Below, in pieces: positions 1 through 8,472 of a DNA stretch of 64,000 nt. Where the stretch lies: NCBI RefSeq assembly GCF_023631325.1, contig NZ_JALQDG010000010.1, positions 102,526-166,525 of the forward strand. Reading direction: 5' to 3'. The translations under genes and the position numbers were made by a program. The notes under the pieces are model-generated. The model was not told where the DNA came from, made no database searches, and saw only the letters and a list, made by a program, of their open reading frames with translations. Source of the stretch: Caballeronia sp. INDeC2 (GTDB lineage: Bacteria; Pseudomonadota; Gammaproteobacteria; Burkholderiales; Burkholderiaceae). Position 1 is the stretch's first letter. Every line of letters begins with the position of its first letter.

Positions 1-995
1 TCTTGCAGGCGCTCGCGTGGGCGGGCGGACAGCTCGTCGACGGCGAGGAAATCATCGTCACGCCGCTGCCGCTGTATCACATCTATTCGCTGACCGTGAA
101 CGCGCTCGCCTTTCTCGCGATCGGCGCGCGCAACGTGCTGATCGTCAATCCGCGCGATATCGGCGCACTCATGCGCGCCCTGCGTCACGAGAATTTCACG
201 GCGATCACCGCGCTCAACACGCTCTACAGCGCGCTCATGGACAACGACGATTTCCGCCGGCGCGACTTCTCCGCGCTCAAGCTCGCGATGGCCGGCGGCA
301 TGGCGACCCAGCGCGTGATCGCCGAACGCTTCCGGGCGATGACGGGCCAGACGCTCGTGGAAGGCTACGGCCTCACCGAATGCTCGCCGCTCGTCGCCGC
401 GACGCCGCTCGATGCCCACGGCGCGAGCGACTTCGACGGAAGCATCGGCGTGCCGGTGCCGTCGACACTCGTGCGCATGCGCCGCGAGGACGGCGCTTGG
501 GCGAACGTCGACGAACCGGGCGAGCTCTGCGTGCAAGGCCCGCAAGTGATGAAAGCCTACTGGAACCGCCCCGAGGACACGGCGAAAGCCATCGACGCCG
601 ACGGCTGGCTCGCGACCGGCGACATCGGCGTGATGGATGCGCGCGGCATCATCCGGCTCATCGACCGCAAGAAGGACATGATGATCGTGTCGGGCTTCAA
701 CGTGTATCCGAACGAGATCGAGGAAGTGCTCGCCGCGCATCCGAAAGTGCGCGCGGTGGCGGCCGTCGGCGTGCCCGATCCGGTGACGGGCGAGCGCGTG
801 AAGGCATTCGTCGTGCGTCGCGACGATACGCTCACGGTGGAAGAACTCGTGAAGTTCGCCCGTTTACACCTGACCGGCTACAAGGTGCCTTCCTACGTCG
901 AGTTCCGCGACACGCTGCCGCTCACGACGATCGGCAAGGTGCTCAGGCGCGAACTGCGCGAAGCCGAATCGAAAGCACGACAATCGCAGGACTGA
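1..995 (+). CDS. long-chain fatty acid--CoA ligase (AMP-binding), 5'-truncated by window
   Basis: This is the C-terminal 331 or so residues of an adenylate-forming acyl-CoA synthetase, which activates a fatty acid with ATP and joins it to CoA for beta-oxidation or lipid synthesis. The reading frame is open to the left edge, so the start and the first P-loop lie outside. Visible signatures are YGLTECSP (adenylate-binding motif A5), TGD followed by the hinge DRKKDMMIVSG typical of FadD-type ligases, and the catalytic lysine in TIGKVLRRELR near the C terminus. It ends 16 bases before the next gene on the same strand, so the two may be cotranscribed. The chain-length preference cannot be read from the sequence. 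Confidence 0.9.
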   Translation, partial: LQALAWAGGQLVDGEEIIVTPLPLYHIYSLTVNALAFLAIGARNVLIVNPRDIGALMRALRHENFTAITALNTLYSALMDNDDFRRRDFSALKLAMAGGMATQRVIAERFRAMTGQTLVEGYGLTECSPLVAATPLDAHGASDFDGSIGVPVPSTLVRMRREDGAWANVDEPGELCVQGPQVMKAYWNRPEDTAKAIDADGWLATGDIGVMDARGIIRLIDRKKDMMIVSGFNVYPNEIEEVLAAHPKVRAVAAVGVPDPVTGERVKAFVVRRDDTLTVEELVKFARLHLTGYKVPSYVEFRDTLPLTTIGKVLRRELREAESKARQSQD

Positions 996-1011
996 CTTTT
1001 CGGAGATGCTC

Positions 1012-1899
1012 ATGCCGCGTGCGCCATGCCGCCGGGCTTCGGACTTGCGGCTCGCTTGCGCGGGCCTGTTGTGTCTCGTGCTCGCGCTCGCGTCTTTAGT
1101 TGCGCGCGCGGATGCAACCGAAGACGCCGCGCGCGTCGGCGAAATGAGCGTCGAGCAGCAGGCGCAATGGCTCTCGCGCTCGGCCGAAAGCGGCGCGCTC
1201 GCGAGACTCGGCGACGCGCAGCTCATCGCCCTCTTTCGCTCGCTCGACGCGCGCACGCTGCCGCGTTACCTGCAGGAAGGCTTGCAGGAGTATCAATCCT
1301 GCGAGTTCACGATGCGCCGGCGCGAGCGCATCAAGGGAAAGTGGCCCAAGCGCGCGGATCACATGCTCGTGCGCGTCACGCGCGAGCCGCTGCGCGTCTA
1401 CGCGAAATGGCTGCCCGATGGCGCGCATGCTGGCCAGGAAATCATCTACGACGATTCCAAACGTCCCGACGAGCTCTACGGTCATCTCGGCGGCTTTCTG
1501 GGCGTCGTGCCGATGTGGACGTCGGTGGACGGCGCCCTCGCCCGCGCGCAATCGAATCATTCGATCCGCGAGCTCGGCATCGAAGCGGTCACGCAGCGCT
1601 TCATCGACGAAGGGCGCAGATTCGCCGAAGCGGGCATCACAAAGCCGGCGAATATCGAAGTGAAGACCGTCGACGGATTGCGCGTCGTCGCGCTCACGTA
1701 TGAAACGCCCGAAGGACAGCCCGAGTTCTACGCGAAAAAGGAAGTGCTCGGGCTCGATCTCGAGCGGCCGGTTTTCCGCACGCTGGAGTCGTACGACAAC
1801 GACGGCAATATTTTCGAAAGCGTCGTGTTCGAGCGCATCGAAATCAAACCCTTCGACGATCTGACGTTCGACCCGAAAAATCCTGACTATCGCTTCTGA
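1012..1899 (+). CDS. exported DUF1571 family protein
   Basis: A 295-residue protein with an N-terminal signal peptide: basic MPRAPCRRASDLR, then a hydrophobic stretch rich in Leu/Ala/Val, ending near ARADA. The body resembles DUF1571 proteins of Proteobacteria, whose function is unknown; the motif CEFTMRRRERIKGKW and the C-terminal PFDDLTFDPKNPDYRF are typical. I chose the ATG at 1012 because GGAG at 1002-1005 lies 6 bases before it; the ATG at 1006 directly abuts that sequence. It probably acts in the periplasm. The family assignment is from memory of the motifs, not from a search. Confidence 0.75.
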   Translation: MPRAPCRRASDLRLACAGLLCLVLALASLVARADATEDAARVGEMSVEQQAQWLSRSAESGALARLGDAQLIALFRSLDARTLPRYLQEGLQEYQSCEFTMRRRERIKGKWPKRADHMLVRVTREPLRVYAKWLPDGAHAGQEIIYDDSKRPDELYGHLGGFLGVVPMWTSVDGALARAQSNHSIRELGIEAVTQRFIDEGRRFAEAGITKPANIEVKTVDGLRVVALTYETPEGQPEFYAKKEVLGLDLERPVFRTLESYDNDGNIFESVVFERIEIKPFDDLTFDPKNPDYRF

Positions 1900-2095
1900 T
1901 CGGCGCGCCAATGAAACGCCCGCCGACTTCATGACATCGGATGTAACAACGTGCCGCACCGCGCGCCGCGTGGTTTTAAGTTTCGCCTAAGAGTCGGCCG
2001 ATAACCTGCCCGCACTCCATCGACATCAAGGTCCGCCGCGCAGGCAGCACGCCGGGAGCGCCGCACATCGTCATGCAAACTTGAGGACATCGTTC

Positions 2096-2338
2096 ATGAA
2101 CCTCCGCCGTCCGGCTTCCGCACCCGTGCGAGCCATCAAAAGGCTTCTGAGCCATCACGAAATCGCCACGCTGCTGTTGCTGCTGCACGCGCCCATCGAC
2201 GCGATGGCCGCGACGCCCGATGTCGCTTCGTTGCAGGAATACGGCTATGTCGAGATCGTGTCGCCGGACATGGGCGCGCCGAAAGTACGTCTGACCGAGG
2301 ACGGCAACGCCGTGCTGCGCGGCCTCGGCGTCAAGTAA
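2096..2338 (+). CDS. small winged-helix-like hypothetical protein
   Basis: An 80-residue protein. GAGG at 2083-2086 precedes the ATG at 2096; an in-frame TTG at 2081 lies upstream of that SD and is unlikely to be used. The segment from about residue 22 (LSHHEIATLLLLLHAP) to the end (LQEYGYVEIV...KVRLTEDGNAVLRGL) reads like a minimal winged helix: helix, helix, then a beta-wing closing with TEDG, as in the C-terminal part of MarR-like domains. There are no Cys residues and no signal peptide. It lies just upstream of surE on the same strand. The function is unknown; the DNA-binding idea is inference from the pattern only. Confidence 0.6.
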   Translation: MNLRRPASAPVRAIKRLLSHHEIATLLLLLHAPIDAMAATPDVASLQEYGYVEIVSPDMGAPKVRLTEDGNAVLRGLGVK

Positions 2339-2432
2339 GGCGCCAGGAAGAACCGGGCCGCGGACGCCCGACTACGCGAACTCTGTAATAATCGGTCGAT
2401 ACTTTTCATCATCGACCAAGGAGTGATTCGCG

Positions 2433-3221
2433 ATGTCCGCCCTCTCACCCATCGTGCAGCGTGTGCTCATCACCAACGACGACGGCATCGACGCGCCCGG
2501 CCTCGCCGTGCTCGAAGCCGTAGCCGCCGAACTCGCGCACGAAGTCTGGGTCATCGCGCCGGAACACGATCAGAGCGGCACGTCGCACTCCATCAGCCTG
2601 CATTCGCCGTTGCGCGTGTCGCGCCAGGGCGAGCGGCGCTACGGCGTGCAGGGCACGCCCGGCGACTGCGTCGTCATGGGCGCGCGCCATATCATGAAAG
2701 ACGCGCCGCCCACGCTCGTGCTTTCCGGCATCAACCGCGGCGCTAATCTCGGCGTCGAGACCATGTTCTCCGGCACCGTCGGCGCCGCGATGACGGGCCT
2801 GCTGCTCGGCCTGCCGTCGATCGCGCTCAGCCAGACCTTCACCGATCGCGAGAACGTGCGCTGGGATACGGCGCGCGCGCTCGCGCCGGGCGTGATCCGC
2901 CAGTTGCTCGCGATCTCCCACGACGCGCCCACGTGCCTGAACGTCAATTTTCCCGATTGCGACGCGTCCGCCGCCGGTCCGCTCACCGTGACGCGGCAAG
3001 GCATCGGCCTCGTGGAAGGCATCGATGTGCTGCCGCTCGTCGATCCGCGCGGCATCGACTATCACTGGCTGCGGTTTCAGCGCGGCCCGCGCCCGAATTC
3101 GCCCGATAGCGAAACGGCGGTGGTCGCGTCCGGCCGCGTCTCCGTCACGCCGCTGCATTTCGATCGCACCGACGAGCGCACGTTCGCCACGCTCGAAGCG
3201 GGTCTGAAGCGCGGCGTCTGA
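2433..3221 (+). CDS. surE: 5'-nucleotidase SurE (stand-alone paralogue type)
   Basis: A 262-residue SurE, a metal-dependent phosphatase that dephosphorylates nucleoside 5'/3'-monophosphates. The catalytic metal site is present: NDDGIDAPGL near residue 15, PEHDQSG, the GTPGDCV segment and LVLSGINRGANLG with its metal-binding Asn. A strong AAGGAG lies about 9 bases before the ATG. In beta-proteobacteria surE usually sits in a surE-pcm-nlpD-rpoS block; none of those genes is adjacent here. The motif wording (APEHDQSGTSHS, MGARHIMKD) resembles SurE proteins I associate with alpha-proteobacteria, so this may be an additional, possibly acquired, copy. Confidence 0.9.
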   Translation: MSALSPIVQRVLITNDDGIDAPGLAVLEAVAAELAHEVWVIAPEHDQSGTSHSISLHSPLRVSRQGERRYGVQGTPGDCVVMGARHIMKDAPPTLVLSGINRGANLGVETMFSGTVGAAMTGLLLGLPSIALSQTFTDRENVRWDTARALAPGVIRQLLAISHDAPTCLNVNFPDCDASAAGPLTVTRQGIGLVEGIDVLPLVDPRGIDYHWLRFQRGPRPNSPDSETAVVASGRVSVTPLHFDRTDERTFATLEAGLKRGV

Positions 3222-3309
3222 GTCGTGAACGCGCGCCGCTAGAACGTTTCCTCGCAGACGCGAACGGTCGCTTTCTCGTATGCTCGGGCGATCACAACAA
3301 GGAGACAAC

Positions 3310-3774
3310 ATGACCCGACTCATCGGTTCGCGCGGCGCGCGCGTGATGCTCGGCGCGCTCTGCGCCACCTTTGCCGCGAGCGTGTTCGCGCAGGCGGCGA
3401 CGCCCGTCGGCACCTGGCAGACCATCGACGATCAGACCGGCAAGCCGAAAGCGATCATCCAGATCGTCGACGACGGCGGCGGCCAGTTGTCGGGCAAGGT
3501 CGTGCGCGGCATCGGCGAATTCGATCATCCCGAGCGCCGCTGCACGGCCTGCACCGACGAGCGCCGGGATCAACCGGTCAAAGGGATGACGATCATCACC
3601 GGCATGCGGCAAAACGGCGATGCATGGGACGGCGGCCAGATTCTCGATCCCGAGAACGGCAAGCTCTACAAGTGCAAGATGAAGATGGAGGACGGCGGGC
3701 AGAAACTCGTCGTGCGCGGGTATATCGGCGTGTCGCTGCTGGGGCGTTCGCAGACCTGGCTGCGCCAGCAATAG
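3310..3774 (+). CDS. exported DUF2147 family protein
   Basis: A 154-residue secreted protein. The signal peptide runs through VMLGALCATFAASVFAQA with predicted cleavage after the first or second Ala near residue 27. The mature domain begins TPVGTWQTIDDQTGKPKAII and contains CTACTDER, GMTIITGMR and GGQILDPENGKLYKCKM, all characteristic of DUF2147, a small beta-barrel-like periplasmic family of unknown function. The ATG at 3310 follows GGAGACAAC. The gene is followed directly by a strong hairpin terminator. It seems to be transcribed alone: 88 bases separate it from surE. Confidence 0.85.
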   Translation: MTRLIGSRGARVMLGALCATFAASVFAQAATPVGTWQTIDDQTGKPKAIIQIVDDGGGQLSGKVVRGIGEFDHPERRCTACTDERRDQPVKGMTIITGMRQNGDAWDGGQILDPENGKLYKCKMKMEDGGQKLVVRGYIGVSLLGRSQTWLRQQ

Positions 3775-3788
3775 GTATCGATAAAGTC

Positions 3789-3824
3789 AAAGCCGGTCGA
3801 AGATGGATGTCTTCGACCGGCTTT
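3789..3824 (+). terminator. intrinsic terminator after DUF2147 gene (possibly bidirectional)
   Basis: A 15-bp perfect stem (3789-3803 with 3810-3824) around a 6-base loop TGGATG, ending in GGCTTTGCTTAT. It separates the plus-strand DUF2147 gene from the convergent minus-strand DUF4096 gene. On the minus strand the downstream tract is AAAGCC...TTTGACTTTAT, so termination from the right is also possible. Confidence 0.85.
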
Positions 3825-3852
3825 GCTTATTTCGCGCCTGCCTTCGACGAGA

Positions 3853-4245
3853 TCATGCGGCGTGACGCTGATGCGCCTCGTCCGCTTGCGCGCCTTCGGG
3901 CATGGCGACGCTCTCGAGCTTGAACTCCGGCGGCACGCGCATGCGCGATGTCATCAACGCATAGAGCGATTCTCCGGACGGGCCGAAGAGCTGCGTCATC
4001 ACGTGCAGCAGGACGCCCGACTCGTGCCACGTCTTGAAACGCCGATGGCACGTCTGATACGACGGATATTTGCGCGGCAGCGTGGACCACGACGCGCCGC
4101 TGTACATCACCCAGAGCACGCCGTTGAGCACGGCGCGGGTATTGGCGAGCGGCCGGCCTCGCAGCTCTGAACGAGGACGCAGTTCGGGAAGCAGCGGTGC
4201 GACCATCTGCCATTCTTCGTCGGACATGTCGCGGTAGGGCTTCAC
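3853..4245 (-). CDS. orphan IS5/IS4-type transposase N-terminal domain protein (DUF4096)
   Basis: A 130-residue protein that is essentially only the DUF4096 domain, the N-terminal DNA-binding half of IS5-family transposases. Visible hallmarks are MSDEEWQMVAPLLP, RGRPLANTRAVLNGVLWV, SGASWSTLPRKYPSYQTCHRRF and a Trp-rich helix after it. The catalytic DDE half is absent; a short unrelated tail (VPPEFKLESVAMPEGAQADE) replaces it and the frame closes cleanly. The GTG start at 4245 is chosen because GGAG lies 7-8 bases before it; there is an internal ATG six codons on. No flanking inverted repeats were found. A second protein of the same design lies at 31607-32008. It may be a domesticated regulator or an old IS remnant. 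Confidence 0.75.
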   Translation of the reverse strand: MKPYRDMSDEEWQMVAPLLPELRPRSELRGRPLANTRAVLNGVLWVMYSGASWSTLPRKYPSYQTCHRRFKTWHESGVLLHVMTQLFGPSGESLYALMTSRMRVPPEFKLESVAMPEGAQADEAHQRHAA

Positions 4246-4388
4246 GGTAATTTCTCCAATTTGCTGACTGATAACCGATATCGACGATACCGAGTACCCG
4301 AAAGCCGGCAAATCGGAGTGATCCGAATCTTGAAATAGTCCCCAAAGCCTTATGCCGATTGGCCAACCGCAGATTTTTGATACTCGTA

Positions 4389-5486
4389 TTAGGTGAGCGA
4401 AATATCCGCGACGCGCCGCGGCGCCTCCAGATACTCCTTCGACTGCATCTCGATGATGCGCGACACCGTGCGGGCGAACTCGTTGGCCATCGGTCCTTCG
4501 ACATACAACTCTTCCGCAGGCACGGCCGCCGACATCAAGAGCTTCACCTTGTGGTCGTAGAACACGTCGATGAGCCACGTGAAGCGGCGCGCTTCGGACG
4601 CCATGCGCGGCGTCATCTGCGGCACGTCCGACAGGATCACCGCATGAAACCGGTTCGACAGTTCGAGATAGTCGTTCTGCGAGCGCGGCCCGCCGCAGAG
4701 CGTCGCGAAGTCGAACCACACGACGCCGTCCGCCTTGCGCAACGCCTTGATCTCGCGCTTTTCGATATGCAGGATCGGGCTTTCATCGGGCACGGCCGCG
4801 AGCTTCGCGTAGTCGGCGCGCAACGCCTCGCTCGCCGCCGCGCCGAGCGGCGTGTGATACGCCTTCACCTGGGACAGCGTGCGCTTGCGATAGTCGGTGC
4901 CCGCATCGACGTTGCGCACGTCGAGATGCTCCTTGATGAGCTCGATCGCGGGCAGCAGACGATCGCGATGCAGCCCTTCCGGATACAGCGTGTCGGGCTG
5001 GTAATTGGACGTCATCACGAACTGCACGCCGTTCTTGAAGAGGCGGTCGAGCAGGCGATAGAGAATCATCGCGTCGGCGATATCCGAGACGTGGAATTCG
5101 TCGAAGCAGATCAGCCGGAAGCGTTTCGCGATGCGTTTCGCGAGTTCGTCGAGCGGATCGGCCTGCCCTTTCAGGTCTTCCAGCTCGCGATGCACCTCGC
5201 GCATGAACTCGTGAAAATGCAGGCGCGTCTTGCGCTGCACCGGCACGACGGCATAGAAGCTGTCCATCAGAAAGCTCTTGCCGCGCCCGACGCCGCCCCA
5301 CATGTAGACACCGCGCGGCAAGTCCGGATGCACGAGAAACTTCTTGATCGCGTTGGAGCGCCGGGCCTTGTACGCGACCCACTCCTCGTAGCAGCGCTGC
5401 AGACGCGCGACCGCCGCGAGCTGCGCCTCGTCCGATTGATAACCTCGCGTGCGCAGTTCTTTTTCGTAGTATTCGGTGACGTTCAT
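4389..5486 (-). CDS. zapE: cell division protein ZapE (AFG1-family ATPase)
   Basis: A 365-residue P-loop ATPase of the AFG1/ZapE family. ZapE associates with the division ring and influences FtsZ under stress in E. coli. The Walker A is GGVGRGKS near residue 65, Walker B ICFDEFHVSD follows about 95 residues later, and the family motifs MTSNYQPDTLYPEGL and FHAVILSDVPQM are intact. It starts 85 bases downstream of the E3 gene (odhL), with a 13-bp stem-loop between them, which matches the conserved Burkholderiaceae order odhA-odhB-odhL-zapE. Cotranscription is likely but depends on reading through that hairpin. Confidence 0.95.
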   Translation of the reverse strand: MNVTEYYEKELRTRGYQSDEAQLAAVARLQRCYEEWVAYKARRSNAIKKFLVHPDLPRGVYMWGGVGRGKSFLMDSFYAVVPVQRKTRLHFHEFMREVHRELEDLKGQADPLDELAKRIAKRFRLICFDEFHVSDIADAMILYRLLDRLFKNGVQFVMTSNYQPDTLYPEGLHRDRLLPAIELIKEHLDVRNVDAGTDYRKRTLSQVKAYHTPLGAAASEALRADYAKLAAVPDESPILHIEKREIKALRKADGVVWFDFATLCGGPRSQNDYLELSNRFHAVILSDVPQMTPRMASEARRFTWLIDVFYDHKVKLLMSAAVPAEELYVEGPMANEFARTVSRIIEMQSKEYLEAPRRVADISLT

Positions 5487-5505
5487 CTTCTGCCGTTTGA
5501 AGTGA

Positions 5506-5537
5506 CGAAGGCGAGCGGTTTGATCCGCTCGCCTTCG
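5506..5537 (-). other. stem-loop between odhL and zapE
   Basis: A 13-bp perfect stem (5506-5518 with 5525-5537) closes a 6-base loop in the 85-bp gap between odhL and zapE. There is no T-run behind it on the minus strand, so it is more likely an RNA-processing or stability element at the 3' end of odhL than an intrinsic terminator. Confidence 0.6.
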
Positions 5538-5571
5538 TGTGCGATGCCTGACTGCCCGAAGCCGAGCCGAG

Positions 5572-7002
5572 TTACATATTCAACGCGCGCTTGTCGACGG
5601 CGAGCGCCGCTTCACGCATCACTTCCGACAGCGACGGATGCGGATGGCAAATGCGGCCGATGTCTTCCGACGCCGCCTTGAATTCCATCGCGACAACGGC
5701 TTCCGCGATCAGATCCGATGCGTCCGCGGCGATCACGTGCACACCGAGAATCTCGTCGGTCTTCGCGTCGGCGATCATCTTGACGAAGCCTTCCGCACGG
5801 CCGATGCCCAATGCGCGGCCATTGGCCATCATCGGGAACTGGCCGGTCTTGATCTCGCGGCCTTCGGCCTTGAGCTGCTGTTCGGTCTTGCCGACCCACG
5901 CGATTTCCGGTTCCGTGTAGATGACCCACGGCACGCAGTTGTAGTCGATGTGCGGCTTCTGGCCGTCGATGATTTCCGCCACCGCCACGCCTTCGTCTTC
6001 CGCCTTGTGCGCGAGCATCGGGCCGCGCACGACGTCGCCAATGGCGTACACGTTCGGCACGCTCGTCGCGCAATGATCGTCGACGTCGATGAAACCGCGC
6101 TCGTTCGCCTTCAGGCCGATTGCTTCCAGACCGAGGTTATCCGTGTTCGGCACGCGGCCGATCGACACGATCAGGCGATCCGCTTCCAGCGTCTGCGCGT
6201 TGCCCGCGTTATCCGTGTAAGCGATCGATACGCCGTTACCGGTCGTCTTCACTTCGCCGATCTTCACGCCGAGGTGAATGTCGAGGCCCTGCTTCTTGAA
6301 CTGCTTCGCGGCTTCCTTGGCAAGCGATTCGTCCGCCGCGCCCAGGAATTGCGGCAGCGCTTCGAGCACGGTCACGTCCGCGCCGAGACGCCGCCACACC
6401 GAACCGAGCTCCAGCCCGATCACGCCCGCGCCGATGACCGCGAGCTTCTTCGGCACGGCGTCGAACGACAGCGCGCCTTCGTTGTCGGCGACGATCTTGT
6501 TATCGACCGGAATGTTCGGCAGATGACGCGCCTTCGAACCCGTCGCGATGATCACGTTCTTCGCCGTGACAGTTTCGGTTTCGCCTTCGCCCGACACTTC
6601 TATCTGCACGCCGGCGTCGTTCTTGCCGGTGAACTTGCCGTGGCCCTTGAGCCACGTGATCTTGTTCTTGCGGAACAGGAACTCGATGCCCTTCGTCATC
6701 TTCTCGACGATGCCGTCCTTGCGAGCGAGCATCTTCGACACATCGAGCTTCACATCCGACACGCTGATGCCGTGATCGGCCAGATGCTTCGACGCATTCT
6801 CGAATTCTTCCGACGACGCGAGCAGCGCCTTCGACGGAATGCAGCCCACGTTCAGGCACGTGCCGCCGAGCTTCAACGCGCCGGCCGGGTTCTTCCACTT
6901 CTCGATACACGCAACCGTCTTGCCGAGCTGCGCTGCGCGAATCGCCGCGATATAGCCGCCAGGGCCCGCGCCGATCACGACGACATCAAATTCCTTGGAC
7001 AT
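5572..7002 (-). CDS. lpdA: dihydrolipoyl dehydrogenase (E3 of 2-oxoglutarate dehydrogenase)
   Basis: A 476-residue FAD flavoprotein that reoxidises the dihydrolipoyl groups of the E2 subunit, passing electrons to NAD+. The N-terminal FAD motif is [17 protein letters not shown], the redox-active disulfide is in [16 protein letters not shown], the NAD-binding motif is [17 protein letters not shown], and the C-terminal interface has the catalytic His-Glu in HPHPSLSEV. All are intact. It is third in the odhA-odhB-odhL operon, 88 bases after odhB, and so is the E3 dedicated to this complex; it may also be called odhL. Confidence 0.97.
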   Translation of the reverse strand: MSKEFDVVVIGAGPGGYIAAIRAAQLGKTVACIEKWKNPAGALKLGGTCLNVGCIPSKALLASSEEFENASKHLADHGISVSDVKLDVSKMLARKDGIVEKMTKGIEFLFRKNKITWLKGHGKFTGKNDAGVQIEVSGEGETETVTAKNVIIATGSKARHLPNIPVDNKIVADNEGALSFDAVPKKLAVIGAGVIGLELGSVWRRLGADVTVLEALPQFLGAADESLAKEAAKQFKKQGLDIHLGVKIGEVKTTGNGVSIAYTDNAGNAQTLEADRLIVSIGRVPNTDNLGLEAIGLKANERGFIDVDDHCATSVPNVYAIGDVVRGPMLAHKAEDEGVAVAEIIDGQKPHIDYNCVPWVIYTEPEIAWVGKTEQQLKAEGREIKTGQFPMMANGRALGIGRAEGFVKMIADAKTDEILGVHVIAADASDLIAEAVVAMEFKAASEDIGRICHPHPSLSEVMREAALAVDKRALNM

Positions 7003-7090
7003 GACTTTCCTTTTCTATGACTGCGCTCTTGCGCAGACGCCTTCGAAGCGATGCGCGCGAGCCTATCGCGCGCACCGAAGGCACTGATTC

Positions 7091-8389
7091 TTACAGGTCC
7101 AGCAGCAGACGGGCCGGATCTTCCAGCGCGTCCTTCATCGCGACCAGTGACAGCACGGCTTCGCGGCCGTCGATGATGCGGTGGTCGTACGACAGCGCGA
7201 GGTAGTTCATCGGACGGATCACGATCTGGCCGTTCTCGACGACCGCGCGTTCCTTCGTCGCGTGCACGCCGAGAATCGCGGACTGCGGCGGGTTGATGAT
7301 CGGCGTCGACAGCATGGAGCCGAACACGCCGCCGTTCGAGATGGAGAACGTGCCGCCCGTCATTTCTTCGATCGACAGCTTGCCGTCCTTCGCCTTCTGG
7401 CCGAATTCGGCGATCTTCTTCTCGATGTCGGCGAGGCTCATTTGATCTGCGTTGCGCAGGATCGGCACCACCAGACCGCGCGGCGAACCGACCGCGATAC
7501 CGATGTCGAAGTAGCCGTGATAGACGATGTCGTTACCGTCGATCGATGCGTTCACGAGCGGGAACTTCTTCAGCGCATGCACGGCGGCCTTCACGAAGAA
7601 CGACATGAAGCCGAGCTTCACGCCGTGTTCCTTCTCAAAGCGATCCTTGTACTTGTTGCGCAGATCCATGACCGGCGCCATGTTGACTTCGTTGAACGTC
7701 GTCAGGATGGCGTTGGTTTGCTGCGATTCGAGCAGACGCTCGGCAATGCGCGCGCGCAGACGCGACATCGGCACGCGCTGTTCCGGACGGTCCTTGAGCC
7801 ACTGATCGGTCGATGCCGGCGCGGAGACTTGCGGCAGCGAGGGCTTGGCGGCGCGCGCGGGCGCGGCGGCCGGAGCCGGTGCGGCAGCCTTGGCGGCCGG
7901 TGCGGAGGCCGAAGCGGCGAGCGCGTCGCCCTTCGTGATGCGGCCGTCGCGGCCCGAGCCCGAAACCTGATCCGCCGACACGCCCTTCTCGGCCAGGATC
8001 TTCGTCGCGGAGGGCGACGCAGCGCCACCCGTCGCGCCCGCCGATGCCTGCGCGGCCACGGGAGCCGCAGCAGCGGTAGCCGGTTCAGATACGGGCGCGG
8101 GCTTCACTTCCGAGTCGCCGGCAGCGGCGACTGCTTCGCCCGCTTTCGCTTCGGTGTCGATCTTCGCGATGATTTCGTCGGCGGTGACTATATCGCCGTC
8201 ATGCTTGATCACTTGCGCGAGCACGCCAGCCGACGGCGCGGGCACTTCGAGCACGACCTTGTCGGTCTCGATTTCGATGAGGATCTCGTCCTGGGCGACA
8301 GCCTCGCCCGGCTTTTTCTTCCATTGCAGCATGGTCGCTTCCGAAACCGACTCGGAAAGCTGGGGAACCTTGACTTCTACGATAGCCAT
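7091..8389 (-). CDS. odhB: 2-oxoglutarate dehydrogenase E2, dihydrolipoyl succinyltransferase
   Basis: A 432-residue E2 component of the TCA-cycle 2-oxoglutarate dehydrogenase complex. Domains in order are one lipoyl domain (lipoyl lysine in [14 protein letters not shown], about residue 43), an Ala/Pro-rich linker, a peripheral-subunit-binding domain ([22 protein letters not shown]), a second Ala/Pro linker, and the catalytic acyltransferase domain ending with the HxxxDG motif [13 protein letters not shown]. It transfers succinyl groups from E1 to CoA. It lies 83 bases after odhA on the same strand. Confidence 0.97.
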   Translation of the reverse strand: MAIVEVKVPQLSESVSEATMLQWKKKPGEAVAQDEILIEIETDKVVLEVPAPSAGVLAQVIKHDGDIVTADEIIAKIDTEAKAGEAVAAAGDSEVKPAPVSEPATAAAAPVAAQASAGATGGAASPSATKILAEKGVSADQVSGSGRDGRITKGDALAASASAPAAKAAAPAPAAAPARAAKPSLPQVSAPASTDQWLKDRPEQRVPMSRLRARIAERLLESQQTNAILTTFNEVNMAPVMDLRNKYKDRFEKEHGVKLGFMSFFVKAAVHALKKFPLVNASIDGNDIVYHGYFDIGIAVGSPRGLVVPILRNADQMSLADIEKKIAEFGQKAKDGKLSIEEMTGGTFSISNGGVFGSMLSTPIINPPQSAILGVHATKERAVVENGQIVIRPMNYLALSYDHRIIDGREAVLSLVAMKDALEDPARLLLDL

Positions 8390-8472
8390 TTCTGTATTGT
8401 CCTAATGCGTGTCTGTGTGTTCGAGCGTCGGGACCGGGCTGCGGCGTGCGCGCCCGGTCTCTCGAGCGTTGC

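Noticed and set aside
3789..4245. Complete insertion sequence at the first DUF4096 gene
   Set aside because: No terminal inverted repeats, no catalytic domain, and the flanking hairpin is an ordinary terminator of the neighbour gene.
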